The position numbers and the translations under genes are program-made. This document shows positions 39,050 through 51,823 of a stretch of 64,000 nucleotides of DNA, in pieces. Origin of the DNA: Topomyia yanbarensis (Eukaryota; Arthropoda; Insecta; Diptera; Culicidae); the NCBI RefSeq assembly GCF_030247195.1, contig NC_080672.1, forward strand, positions 391,299,037 through 391,363,036, read 5' to 3'. The notes beneath the pieces were generated by a model, which worked only from the letters and a program-made list of their open reading frames with translations, searched no databases and had not been told where the DNA came from. Position 1 is the first letter of the stretch. Each line of letters begins with the position of its first letter.

Positions 39050-42000
39050 TTTTTTTCACCAAATAGACATAGGCGGCTCCAGCTGACTGACAAATGAGGG
39101 GCACGCCTTTCTGACAAAATATTATTTATAGACCATTTAAAAAATAAATACATTTAGAAACTTCAAATTTTAGAATAATTTCTTAAAACAGTTCATATTT
39201 AGGGATTGGCGACTAGTGAATCAAACACCATCCTTGATTGAAATAACTATTTTTTATAATTCATTTATTCGACGCGGCTCATTGCGGTGACTTAACGAAG
39301 CCGAGGGTCTTTTATATATTTACAAAATGTAACTAAAAACAAAACCAAATGTTTTTGAGCGTTCGTCGGATTTAGTACGTGCTATACTTACTATAGCTTC
39401 TTTCGCGGCGGGGAAACACTTGTCTTGTCGCCTGCTGCATCATGAGGTTCATTTACTTTTCTCTTGTCGTTCACGTAAAGATGGGAAATCTGTTCGCGAG
39501 CGGTTCAGGAGCACTGGTTCTTCAAATAGAAAGAGCAAACGGGAGTTCCTTTCCAAAACACAGTAGTAATTATTTCGTTTGCTTCGACGTGAATTGGCCA
39601 GTTCGCCTAGAGCAGATCGCCAAATTCAAGGAATTAATTTTAAGGCGAACGAATGACAATGAACTGAGCTACCGTCTCGCAAACTATCATGGATGCTATA
39701 TTGTGGAAATTGGAAATTGACGATTAACGACATTCAAGAAGAATAGAAAAATCCCTCTCACTCACAAATGTGTAACAGTTCGGTTGGCAAACGTTCAAAG
39801 AGAGTTTTCGATCCAAACTTATACTGCATATGTTTTCCGGCCTTTCCAGATCACACTTTCGACAATCATTCGCTATGTACAATTAAAAATTCAACTGAAC
39901 GGGAAAATGGTTCATGTGATCTAGTTCTTTTTACAGAACTATTCTGCCCATCTCTAATCGGTAATGCCGCGTTCGTGCTCACGATCAGCTTTTTTCGTTG
40001 CCTTTTGCACTTACATGTTACAAAAGCCGCGCTGAAGGCGCTGGCTGTTGATGTTGGGGTGCTTGATGCTGTGTTTTCAGTTGAACAGTTGCCACAAATT
40101 TGGCAACCTGGTGATTGTATTTGGATTGATTTGCCATAGATGTGTTGGCAATTAGTTGTGATGTATTCACCTTACTATCTTCCGCTTAAAATTTTTACAT
40201 TATGTCCCGTTTAATTCCAGTACTTGCACATAGGAATCTGCTCATCATGGATATAGTTCCGTTGTGTTTGTATTGTATAGTCAAGAGTGGATAGATCTTT
40301 GTACCCGCCTTCTCACAGCAAGAATATCATTAGCCATATTCAGGAAAAAGTTTCTTCAAGTATCAGGTGAAACGGATTCTACATCACCAAATTATGACGT
40401 GTATTTTTGTTTGGTTTAAAGGGGTATGCGTTGATAGCTCATATAACTGTATCTCTAAACTGTCATTTTCCCTATACACATGTATCTAAATTCCAATACT
40501 GTAACTTTCAGCCACGTATGTTAAGTTGTTCTGCATTGGATAGGCATTCTTGGATAGGTGAAGTAAGGTGACATTCATAAGCCTAATCTCAATTTTCACT
40601 TCTTGAAAATATTCTGAAATATGTTAATATCATTTTTTGTACTTTTACGCTCTGCGTTTTCAAAAGAAATTCTTGTTTTTCATTTTCTTGGGAAAACAAT
40701 TAAATTGAGTACTTATTTTGTTATCATCGAAATATCTCAACAGTTTTTCAAATATTTGCTCTCACAGTGCACTGGTAGCAGATCTGTTTAATGACAAAGA
40801 ACAATTCCTTGCTCTCGATTTTGATCTTTTAGCCGTTCACAACATCAAGTTTAGTTTTCAATTTGCTATCAAATTTTACTCGAATACGCTCAACATCAAA
40901 TATAAATTCTGAATTTCCAAATAACAGTGTGTACACTGTACAGTTATGTTACTATGTTGCTTTCGTGTGTGAATCCTGATATATTGTTTAACTAATAAAA
41001 AAGGACAAGACCAATCTATCATTTTGGCAAACAAATTCGAGTCACTTTAAATTAGTAGCCTTGGAATTCCATTGATTTTGGGCAGATTCCTCGTTCAACG
41101 GAATGCAGATACGCGAGAAATCAGAATTTTTGTGCTCATCGCGGAAAGCTTTTAAAAGCCTTTTATTGTTTGTTTACACTTTTGCTTGGCTATTTATTTC
41201 ACAGTTTTAAACCAACATGGTACCGAGATATTCCTCATCTAGGAGGAGAAAACAAAAATAACTGTGAATAGTTGCTCCAAAAACCTTCAGCGTCGACTCG
41301 GGAACTTAGATTATCCTGAAAGAACTGTGGCTCGAGTGATTAGAAGTACAAGGAAACCCTTACTACTGCCATCCATTCTTGTCAACTGTGGTTGAAGGTC
41401 ATTCGGAAATTCAAACCTGATCTCCAATAGCTTGAATTGTGGTTTTGCGAAAAAATCGACGATGAAGTCTATGGAAATTTTAAACAAATCAGGGTTCAAA
41501 CAAGGTTCCTGCTCACTGCAAGGTTCCTAGGGGATGCAAGTTTGTTTTCGTGGGTAACTTCACGAAAAATAAAAAGGTTTGGCGAAAGATATGTACCTTT
41601 AGCAAGAAAACCGGCTATTTTGTGACGGATTAGACTATGAATTTGGAAATATTTAAAAGGGAGTGCTCCAATAAACGGGTTTTTCGCTTCATTAATTTTC
41701 ATGATGGTCCAGTTACGTGTCGGTCAAATCTAGTCAGCTGCCATAACAGCAAGGACGTGCTACCAGGCCCGTGCGCCGGAAATTCTCAAGGGAAGGTAGG
41801 GTTTTGCTATTTTTACATTTCTTATTAAAGAAAGGTACGAAAGACCTACGGCTCCGTGAAGCTAACGCCTTGAGCCGTGCCAAATAAACGAATTAAAGAA
41901 AAAAAGGTACAGAAATTCTTCAACTCTGAAGATTATTTCCGAGCCGTGGAGGGCCGAGTCTTGCGTACCAATCGATTCAGCTCAACAAATTGTCAATGTT

Positions 42001-42394
42001 TACCCTAATCCGCATCCCCCGGATCCATCGTTAGGTGTTTCTTCAGGATGAATTGTGCTCCTGCTCTTTTTATTTTATCGTTAATTGCTACTTTTTCTAA
42101 TTCTTCTTGGTGCGACTCGTACCTATTTATATGCTAGCTGGCGCTAAGAATTCCTCGGCGGCGGTATTTCTCTTGATATCGTGCCCATTTTCGTGAGCCA
42201 TATAGCTCTCAACAACTGCGACGGAGATATCATTGGCAGTGAAATTTCTCTTGACAACGGTAACCCGATCTTCTACGACTTCATGTGGCTCGTTCGTGTT
42301 TTTCCTTATCTCCCGTTGCTAGCTCGCTGACCGACCTTTTTTGCTCACAACTATTGATATTATCGCAACTTGTCGAAACAGGAACCGATGAACC
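39050..42394. other. msn: No gene recognised in this part of msn intron 3
   Basis: Open frames at 39442-39720 (92 codons) and 39768-40139 (123 codons) have no recognised domain and no splice-site or codon-use support, so I do not call them. The remainder is AT-rich. A short GGAGCCGC block near 39075 reappears inverted near 47550. Confidence 0.4.
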
Positions 42395-45177
42395 GGGGTG
42401 GCATTACGCATCTCGATTCGATCAAAATTCTATCGACTCGACCTTGTTTCGCATTATGTATTTCGAACCAAGCTCGAAAGTAAATTTTCGTTCGAGTTCG
42501 CTCGAAAAAGTACTAGATTATCGAGAAGTGTTGGCATTATGGAACCATAACAATCGAACTCGAAAGCGACTCGAGTCGAACGTATTCGCTCGATAGTTGT
42601 ATTGCTGTCGACTGTCGTTCGAGATTATGATTTGTGTTTTTATTTCGGAATACTTAGAGGATATAAAATTACCAAAATGTGTAAAAAGCTCCCACGTCCT
42701 TTGAACTACTTTATGTTATATCTATTTTCACCATCAGGAACAAACGTTTTTGAAAAAAGTAATACTAAACATTGATAATAAATTATCTTACACCAAGTAA
42801 TTATAAAAAAGTGTTAAAACAAATCGATGGAGCAAATTGAAGACACCTTGATTTGTCTAATCGCTATTTGATAGATGTAAAGAATCATAAGCATTCTTGA
42901 TTTCAAAGTGGTGATTCAAACAATTTTATAATCTAATTGATGCATTTGCTCCCAACTATACCTCAATTGCTTTCTGGAAACACTTCATTTTGATTGTGTT
43001 CTCCCTATCTCTAATTGTGTGCTATAATAGAATAATTAACTAACAAGTACACGGAAAACCCCAAAAACACGAAAACAAATTTCTGTCTTGACTATTTGAA
43101 CTAAAAATGGCTATTTTATCGAACTAGTATTTAAATTTTTGCGTCATTAATTGCTGAAAAAAATTGTTTCTTTTGGAAGCTATCAGTTTCCTAAAAAAAA
43201 CACTGAAAACCAAAATTTTAATGCAAAATTAGCCATTTTTATTGAAAAGGGCAGTACTTGCAATGATTATTTTCCAAAAGATTTGAGAAAAGCGGTTTTG
43301 AAGTTGTGTTGTTTTAAACAATTATTTAGATATTAAATATGTTATTTAATCTAAGAAAAATTGTGTATAACCCATTCTGCAGATAATACATTCCATCATG
43401 CGACTGAGGTCCGAATAATAGACTCTACCAGCTAGGCATTTCGATGTTTCGGTGCTTCAACTTAAACAGCGATTAAAATTTTGTGGTAAGAATTTCAAGA
43501 ATATAGTTATATCAAACTAAAATAATGCCCAAGCGTTGAAAAAAGGTGGTGAGGGTGAGTGGCGTGAACACATTATGAACGTGTTTGGGTCAATTTATTT
43601 ACCACTATGACTATTTTTATTCTGTGAATTTGACGCTCATCGGAAAAAAACAAAACAAACTGCAATTTTGTTTACACTGAAAAAAATTATTCGGTGGAAT
43701 TAAAATTATCATACGAAGAACAAGATCATTACTCGTTTTCTGCAACGAAGCTTTTTCGTGCATTGTCGTCTAATTCACGGCATCTTGATGACCGAAAAGT
43801 TGAGTAGTTTTACTTTTTTAAAGAACGGGTTATTCCACGTCAAATTTACAACCACAATTTTAATTCCTACCAAAAATTTTTCTTGCATTCTTAGCACAAA
43901 ATAATTGACATCTATTTTTTGTTTTGGCTGAATACGATAGATTTTTTTCAAGTTATGAGTTTTTGAATTTTATGAATTGAACCATTTTTCAACCACTGAT
44001 AACGCTTAGTTGTGCGAAAAAATTTATTATTAATAAAAAGTGCGTTTTCGAATGAACTCACCAATAAAAATCTGATATAGTTTTTATTGTTATTTATGTT
44101 ATGAATTCTGCAAATGTTAGAAACATATTGAAAAAACAAGCTTGGACTAATAAGTTTTTTATTCTATGAAAACATTTATAATTATATTGAGAACCTTATT
44201 ACTTTACGAGATATTTCAGTTAAAGCTGACCCATAACATGGCGTTTAACGTAAAATTGCCCTTTTTAATGTTATCTCGCAAAACATTTTGAGATCCAGTG
44301 CAAAATTTTTACACTATTTCTAAAATGATTTTTATTATTTGAAGAAAAAATAAGCAAAAAAATGATCCAACTTTTAAAAAATTGCTCATGCGAAAATGCA
44401 ACTTTTTATATTAATTTTTTTCCATGCATCAAATACTTTCCGAGCTATCAGCGATTCAACAATGTTCAATTTTTCTAACTTCAAAAGTTGAAAGCTCATA
44501 CCTTGAAGTAAATATTATATTCAGCCATAACAAAAATACCTGTCAAATATTTTTAGCTAAAGAATGCAAGAAAAAATTTGGAACGAACTAAAATTTTATT
44601 TGTAAATTTGACGTTGATTGGCCTGTACGGTGCATGAAAGTTATCGTCGATGTCTAAACTATTGTTCGTCAATGAAACGAAATGATTCGTTCTTTTATCA
44701 ATTGTTTTATATAGTATAAATATTTTTAGAAAGGGTAGATTTTTTTTCGTACATAAAAGAAAAAAATCGCATTTCCATATAACATCGGATCTTTTTGGAT
44801 CGATGTTTGACAACATCGATTTTATTTCAAAGTGCTCGCCCCTATTGTGTACTAGCAAAAATTGTTATATTTGCGAAACTTATCCATATGTATTTCGACA
44901 ATAAGCAACTAAAAACTAAATAAATTAAAACAATTCCTATATTTTACCAAAGTTGGTTTTATGAAACTTATTCATAGCAGAATAAAAAATATTTTTTTTC
45001 TCAGTGTATACTCTTATTTGACAGTTTGCGCTCGAACAGGCAGTCGAAATCTAGTACCGAAATCTAACAAGCTCGAACGCTTGGTCGAATGCGATACGTA
45101 ATGCCACAATTTAGTCGAAACGACTTCAAAACGTTTCGAATCGAGTCACTCGAATCGAGATGCGGAATGCCACCCCC
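42395..45177. mobile_element. About 2.78-kb TIR DNA transposon, non-autonomous, TCGA-rich ends
   Basis: The left end (GGGGTGGCATTACGCATCTC, then GATTCGA) and the reverse complement of the right end (GGGGTGGCATTCCGCATCTC, then GATTCGA) match over about 27 bp. Inside each end, over about 200 bp on the left and 140 bp on the right, TCGA/TTCGA-centred motifs are dense. No transposase was recognised. No clear target duplication could be seen, so the superfamily is left open. It contains another inverted-repeat element at 43836-44620. Confidence 0.7.
43836..44620. mobile_element. Nested inverted-repeat element with arms of about 150 bp
   Basis: The left arm (CCACGTCAAATTTACAACCA at about 43837, then TTTTTCTTGCATTCTTAGC) pairs with the right arm (AAAGAATGCAAGAAAAAATT, then GTAAATTTGACGTTGATT ending near 44620). 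Homology continues inward through TGGCTGAATACGATAGA on the left and its relative on the right. Arms are diverged with many small gaps, so this is an old element. No coding region was recognised. Confidence 0.65.
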
Positions 45178-45707
45178 GATTCGGAGATGCCGATCAGTTT
45201 GACTTACATCCCTTTCCAGCCACCCTGGTAATATTCTTTCCTTGATTTCTACAACGGCTTGTTTCTGAAGTGTATAAACTCAAATGACATTTTATTATTC
45301 AAACGGCTCGCAGTATTGTTTACTGTTAAGACATTTTTAAAGGTAATTATTCTAAATCCTCCTGGGATGGATATGAGCCCCCAGTGCGTACGGGTTGCGT
45401 GCTACAATTGTTCAAAAGCATAGGAGTCATTTCATCTCAATCGGAATCTGCAAAATTGTTACCAGTTCCGTCCAATAGAAAAATCTTGAGCGATATTGAA
45501 ACTCGAACTGAGGATTAAAGGAGCAGTCACCAGCGACATCGGACAGATGGAGAATTGATGGAGCCGAGGTAGTGACTAAAAGAAGGTGTGCACTGACTGA
45601 TGGCATTGAAAAATGTATGCATATTTTTAAAAAACGGATTAATTGTTTCAGTTATTCCCATGAGATAAGCTCTAATTATTTATGTTCCAACCTTAGATAT
45701 TTTTTTT
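45178..45707. other. Unassigned intron sequence
   Basis: No gene or clear repeat recognised. Confidence 0.35.
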
Positions 45708-46005
45708 ACATTTTAACGACATTCAATTAGCTAGAGATTACTGGGTAGGGAAAGTTATGCAAATTAGAGCCATAGTACTCCAGTGAGATCAAGGATGTGA
45801 AGTAAACAGATCGGAAAACTAGAAGTGGCAGGGTCATTAGAACAGGCTTAATATCGTACGGGCTTAAACTTTGTCTTCTGTTAATGAGGGTTACTGAGCT
45901 TAGGCAGTATAACTACGAATCACCCGAGTTCACTAACATGTGTCCTGGTATCGATAGACGTGTCCATCTTTACCGTGACAACCGACCCTTAGATAGTTTA
46001 TTGGT
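45708..46005 (-). repeat. Dispersed repeat, copy 2 (longest)
   Basis: Its reverse complement matches 9777-9990 and 58545-58680, including CGTAGTTATACTGCCTAAGC, TTTTCCGATCTG and the end GTCGTTAAAATGTAAAAAA. It lies directly before the retrotransposon fragment at 46140-47130. Confidence 0.6.
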
Positions 46006-46139
46006 AAAGGGTAAAAAATACATGAATTTGAAAAAGTCCCATGCCTAAATGATCTAGCCTTTTATGCGCAGCATTAGGTAATGATAACACGGTGCTACAA
46101 AATAAATAAAATTTAATATACTTTTCAAGTGATCTGGTA

Positions 46140-47130
46140 GATCTATCTAGATTGCCACAACTCATCACGAACGCCATTATTTTAATCTACGCAGACGACG
46201 TAAAAATTTTCTACCCTATTAAAACTACTGCGGATTGTTAAACCCTGCAACAAGATTTGGCTAATTTCGGAACCTTTTGCGAAGAGAGCGTATTGTGCGT
46301 CAACCCTGGCAAGTGCTCAGTAATGACATTTTCTAGGAAAATCAGTCCTGTATTTTTTGTATACCAATACCTGAATACTACAATTCCTCGTGTTGATACC
46401 GTTAAGGACTTGGGAGTAACCTTCGATCGCTCGCTTTCTTTCAACGGACACATCGATCAAGTTGTAAAGGACTGTCTGCAACTGTTCGCTTTAGTCAGGC
46501 GCTTCGGGCGTGAACTGGACGACCCTCACGCTATTCTGTCTATATATATATATATTGGACTAGTAAGGTCGAAACTTGACTTCGCAAGCGTAGTCTGGCG
46601 CCCGCTCTATGTGACACAGATCAACAGGCTCGAACAAATTCAGGAAAAATTTGTACGTTTCGCCCTTAGACACTTGGGTTGGAACAACGATGAGCTGCCT
46701 CCTTACCAGCAACTGTGCTGACTAGTCGATCTGGACACTGTTCATTCTAGACATACGATAGCGGATGTTACCTTCTTCTCAAATGTATTGGCTGGACGCA
46801 CCAAAAGTCAACGTCTGCGTGACAGTATAACCTTCAACGATAGTCCTACGGTACTACGACGTCGTCGGATATTCGAGTCACCTAACCGATCGCGAAACTA
46901 CACGCAGCACGAACCATGCACTAGGTTCATGACCTATTTCAACCGTCTGGCAGATGTGATCTCGCTCAACACTACTCCGAGTGTGATGAGGTGTAGATTA
47001 AGCCTTTATTACAGAGGACAACTACTTTAGAGCTGTGATTTGTAGCTGTAATTTATAATTATTCCCTACTCTGTAAATTAGCTTTAAGAAATGGGTAACG
47101 GGCTTGTAGCCTACAGCCTACTACAAATAC
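46140..47130 (+). pseudogene. CR1/Q-like non-LTR retrotransposon fragment (end of RT to 3' UTR)
   Basis: It begins at the RT active site: YADDVKIF (YADD codons at 46188-46199). After a stop at 46239-46241 the frame continues from 46257: CVNPGKCSVMTF, VDTVKDLGVTFDRSLSFNGH, LVRSKLDFASVVWRP, RLEQIQEKFVRFALR, with a stop at 46719-46721. It then continues to 47030 (GRTKSQRLRDSITFNDSP, FMTYFNRLADVISLNTTPSV). A short (TA)n run at 46541-46554 interrupts LSIYIYIGL. A 3' UTR with CTACAAATACAAATATAAAC follows. Only two or three disabling changes are visible. Confidence 0.75.
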
Positions 47131-47564
47131 AAATATAAACAAACTGCTGATTGTGCCATCTGACTCCCGTTATTACCGGATAGATTTCTGAAGGCGATGG
47201 CATTTTGATTCTCGTCAAGTTTTAGCTCTACTTTAAATATATAGAATAGAAATAATTTTTTCAAAAGTTACGAATATACCGTACCTACTTATTATTCCCC
47301 GTATTTTCGATGCCAGTAATACCTACTGGTACCACAATCCTAATACTTTGCTTACTGCTTGCACAAATTCAAAATTGCTTTTGTTACCAAATTTAATTAA
47401 TTAGCTTTTACTTAGTTAAATAAAGTATAACAAAGAAATGATCGCCTTGTTGATCACTTCTAGAATATTAACATATTGAAGTAGGGAAATGCAAATATCT
47501 TTTTACCAAAATAGCTTATGTTCGAATAGAGGGGGCATGTGCCCCTCCCTGAAGCCGCCAGTGC

Positions 47565-47833
47565 AAATAGCTCTCGCAAGTTAACTGATGATCCTCCCGT
47601 TGGGCTAGTTCACTCACACTTAGGGGTTGATTCCTTCTTTCAAATATGAGCAGCTCTTTGAATCTGCAAACCAAATATGATCGCAAGGAAACTGTTGATC
47701 CACTCTTTTGCCAGATTTATTCAAACATAAGAGTGATTCGTCTTTCAAACATGAGCAGCTCTTTGAAGCTGTATAGCAAATAGTTCTCGGAAGCAATCTG
47801 GTGATCCACTCGTTTGCCCGGTTAAATGAAAAT
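47565..47833 (+). repeat. Tandem array of the 105-bp unit, second site
   Basis: There is one partial unit and two full units starting near 47627 and 47732 (TCTTTCAAACATGAGCAGCT). The unit is the same, in the same orientation, as at 38730-39046, about 9 kb away. Confidence 0.75.
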
Positions 47834-47883
47834 CAAATAAAAATTATATTTCAGTTCAATAAATTTAATTTCCTGCAGTGTAT

Positions 47884-48010
47884 TTTCATTTCGGTGTGTT
47901 TTTCGAGTGAATGTGGCATTCGGGTGAATGACACTCGGATTTATGTGACATCGGACAAATGTCATTCGGCTAAGTGGCTTTCGGACGAACGTCATTCTGA
48001 CAAATGTTAT
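47884..48010 (-). repeat. Short tandem motif, inverted relative of 38206-38405
   Basis: CATTCGGGTGAATGACACTC and ACAAATGTCATTCGGCTAAG variants recur about every 20 bp. In reverse complement these match the CACCCGAATG motif at 38.2 kb. Confidence 0.55.
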
Positions 48011-48513
48011 GGAATCATTTTTGCTAACACGGCTATGTGTAACTTCTGTTACAAATAGCCGTGTCTGTTGGTCTGTTTTGATATTGGTACCCATTTCAAT
48101 TCATTTACTTTGAAGGGGTTCGTCTTCAAAGTATGGGGTAATTTTCCACGCGACTGCTTTTTGGAAATCCGCTTTTGATAAAACAACAATGTTCGCCAAT
48201 AGATGAATAAACAATAGCGAAATAGGCTACTTGCACACCTTTGGAGTCTTTTACCTCTGCAGTACGCTACATAATGATTTGTAACTATTTTCTAACAAAC
48301 AGCGAAAAAAATTATTCGTTTTGTACAGTATAATGGGAGTGTACTCTTCATTTACTTAAGTTACTTTGCTACTGAAATTTAAATATGATCTCAGTATATT
48401 ATGTATAAAACTGGTCTTCATTTGTTTTTCTGCAAATTTTGATTGGGGTACTTGATTTTGCAACACTACCCTCCCGTTTTTCTACCGTTCTAACCTTCTA
48501 CCCATCATTCCAG
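48011..48513. other. msn: End of msn intron 3
   Basis: No repeat recognised. It ends in a pyrimidine-rich tract (TCTACCGTTCTAACCTTCTA) and acceptor ATTCCAG at 48507-48513. Confidence 0.6.
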
Positions 48514-48750
48514 CGTGATGAGCGAAGTAAAGCGCAACCAGTGGAAGAACCGGGACCTCCCTCGCGGCCAATACTACCTCAGCGTCTGATAGTGGTTCCG
48601 GATCCGCCGAGCAATGCGAACGCCAACCGGCCCCTACCACCGACGCCGCGGTCCAGCGGCGGACCGTCCTCCCAACCCCAGCAGCCATCATCCCAGCAGC
48701 AAACGCCTCAACAACCGCCACGGAACTCTCAGAACATCTTCAAACCAATG
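48514..48750 (+). CDS. msn: Misshapen, proline-rich linker exon with RPLPPTP motif
   Basis: This 237-nt exon lies between ATTCCAG and GTAAGT, phase 0 at both ends, 79 codons. It encodes RDERSKAQPVEEPGPPSRPI, then LPQRLIVVPDPPSNANANRP and LPPTPRSSGG, followed by a Gln/Pro/Ser-rich tail and FKPM. The PVEEPGPPSRP and LIVVPDPP segments are characteristic of insect Msn. RPLPPTP and neighbouring PxxP motifs are candidate SH3 ligands, consistent with the known binding of this kinase family to Nck/Dock; the specific sites are inference. Because the exon is an exact multiple of three with symmetric phase, it could be skipped without shifting the frame. Confidence 0.93.
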
Positions 48751-51700
48751 GTAAGTCCGCCTGCTCTCCCATGCATTGGCACTTTAAGCCTCCCTCGAAT
48801 AGTCGCTCTCTCTCTCTCATTCAGGCCCCAAATGTTTTCAAAATTGCGCTATATTACGCCTAATGCTTTATACCACATTATATATATGGAATTCGCGAAA
48901 ACAAACTACTTATTGTTGAACCCGCATTATTTGGCCTTTCGTTGCAAAGATCATATTTGTTAGAGCGTTTTGTTCGTCGTCTGTTCGATGTTTAGTTCCT
49001 GTTCTGTCGGCAATTCAGTTCAATGGCGCGATAACCTAGAATAAGATTGATGTTTACACTGTTGATGTATTTTGTCTAGACCAATAGCGTTTCTAGAACT
49101 TTTCCACTATTTTCCGACCTATCGCTTATATTCTTATTTAAACAGTAGTAGATTTAGACGTTCAAGTTCATAAAGTTCCGAAGAAATAAAATCGTGAATT
49201 ACAACAGAACACAATTCCATCATCACAAAGAGTCCTCTTCCGCGATAAGTTTGAAACGACGCACATACGCACACAGAGCAAATCTGCATAGAAATAGCAA
49301 CTTTTGAAGTGCAAACAATATGCTCTATTAATGTAACATCAAACAAACAATCACTACCTAACTCCAGCACTGATTAATTAGCACATCACCCTAAAATGGA
49401 TAGCAACGTGTACAGATTGTTGCATTAAGGCCTTCAAAATATCACTTCATAAAATAAAAAAAAATTAAGTAGTTTCGTTTTCGAGCCTCTCGTCCGTCGA
49501 ATCAGTAAAAATTGGTTTCGGTGAAAAATTTGTTTCTCTTTTTTCTTTCTTTTTTATGTATCATGCGTGTTCGGTATTTGCACTGTACAAAAATGTAAAA
49601 AAAACCTCCGGAACACGGTGAATTTGGTAAATGTGATGATGATGGAACCTCAACCAACCTCAATTCGGCAAACTCGGGACACACGCTGCCGCTACAAACA
49701 AACCACACGCAAAATGTTTGAACATACACCTTTATTGCCATCTACTACTACTCACACCTATTACCACTACTACCACTACTGCCACCATCTGGTACTTCAC
49801 CTTCTATTTTATCAAAACTAAATTCTACGCTATTTAATTTCTGGATCGGGATCTGATTCTGTGGATATATGAATATCTTTATTGTTGATTTGCTGTACAT
49901 AAATCAATGTTGTTTGTTGAAAAAAAAATTGATTGGCGTTTGTCCACACGTCCACCAAAACACACCGTCGATCGTGGTGTGTTGGTGTGTGTCGAATTAC
50001 CTATCTACTACTACCTCTACTACTGCACAAAAAACCGCAGCTGCCACCACGACGACCCGAGGTAAGCTATTGTTTTTCTTTTTTTCTCCTACTGCCAGCT
50101 CTGTCATTCACTACTTTTATCATTGTCAATCTATCTAGTATTTACTACTACCTCGCTATCTGGTATCTCTGTTGTACCTAGCCGTTTAATTGTCATGTTG
50201 CCGTTAAATCGTTACATGTATCATCCCATCCAATGTGGTGTTTCGAAATTGTTTGGTCCTTTGGTTTTGTCGTTCTTGTCAAAATTTTCACACTTTTTTC
50301 TGGAGCTATCTGGTAAAGACATGAGTTCTGAACAAGACTTTTAGGTTATGGTTATAGAATGCATCTCTAATAATTACGATTATTATAGGAACAGAGAAAA
50401 AATATGATTTCTATGATCACAACGTATTCTGATAATAAAACAATGATTATGTAAGGTTCTAATATTTGCAACGACGTGTAACATATCAGATTGGCGAGTA
50501 GTTTCAATCATAACTTTCATAAACTTCTAAAAAGACGCCTAATTACGAAGACTCAACTGAGAAATTTTTTCGACCAATTCAAAACTCATGTCTTACAGTC
50601 TTAACAATATCAGAAAGCATCGACCAAATACGTTTGCAGTTAAGAAAATCGTTCTATTTTGCTTTCGAAAATCATGCACATCCCCTCCCTGATTACCATC
50701 TGAATTTCATTGCGCTTTTTGCCTTCCAAAATTATGTCACGCTCTAGATTCATCCAGAGCATGCCTCCCAACTTCCCCGTTCCATTAGTCACTCATAATA
50801 ATTCCCGTCGTATCACGTAACAAGTAGCGATCCATCAGCCGCCATGATTCGTTGCCTAGCGAACAGCTGGCCTTTCTCTGTCTCACCTCCTCCCAGCTGC
50901 ATCGTAATGTACAAGGCTTCTCCATTACCGTGCAAATCTTTTTAGAGGTGCTTCCCATCTACAGAAGATGTGGGAAATTCATAACAGTCTGGAATGTTCC
51001 ACTTTCCGCTTTGCCTAGGTAGCATTTCCCTGCTAGCTAGTTTCCTTGTTCGACCACCTAGAAACGTCTCTATTTCATGTGTTTGAAAATCCACTTGGAT
51101 ACCTTTTTAAAACACGAGTACTAAACAGATGAACATCCCTACGTTTGATTGTGCTGTACCATCGGAATTTCAATTTTTCCCTCGAGCTGTAACAATGTGA
51201 AAATTTTTTCGACTACCCGCTGTCACTCATTTCTCACCTGAAGCCTTCCATACTAAACGAACCGACACCACCTATTCATTCACCTAAAATGGCTGCATAC
51301 TCGAAGCTTACGATTGTCGTTTTTTTCCGATCGCTTTAAATAATTCGATTTCAGTATCTTTCGGATTAAATTCACCTTCAAAATGCGAGTTTCCTGCTTT
51401 ATCATTTCAGCAATGCTTTCGATATGTTTCTTTCAATAAATATTTCAATGTTATGTAGCTAAAAAAAATGTCAGTATGTACTTCAATACACCAACCGTAA
51501 CGTTTTGCGTGGAATAACAGCTTGTTTGAATATCTTTTCTTTTTATTTGGCGCGTGCTTGTTGTTCTATTAAAACATTTCTGCCAAAGTAACCCCTTTAA
51601 TCAATCAACCTTATGAGAATAGGCTGAATTTAAAATGTCAACTCGCCGCAAACGATTCACTGTTTCCTAATCGGTTCAATTTCGTCCGCCCACAACACTT

Positions 51701-51823
51701 GTCCCACCCCGCTCAACGAATCACAACCCCTGTTCACGAAATACTGAAAATACACACCACCACAACCACCACCACCCAACCCCCCCTCACAAACGCGATT
51801 CTCCAACTCCTACTCACGCATAG
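48751..51823. other. msn: msn intron 4
   Basis: There is a 3.07-kb intron with no transposon recognised, which is unusual for this locus. It has a (TACTAC)n/ACC-rich stretch at about 49741-49790, a CTACTAC stretch near 50005-50030, and a CACCACCAC pyrimidine/purine-biased tract at 51755-51785 just before the acceptor CGCATAG ending at 51823. Confidence 0.6.

Noticed and set aside
39442..40139. Two adjacent open frames of 92 and 123 codons inside msn intron 3
   Set aside because: No domain, signal or family was recognised, codon content looks like AT-rich background, and no splice or repeat evidence supports coding.
48751..48963. Continuation of the reading frame after the exon at 48514-48750
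   Set aside because: A consensus GTAAGT donor sits at the conserved protein boundary, and the following residues have no similarity to the kinase linker.
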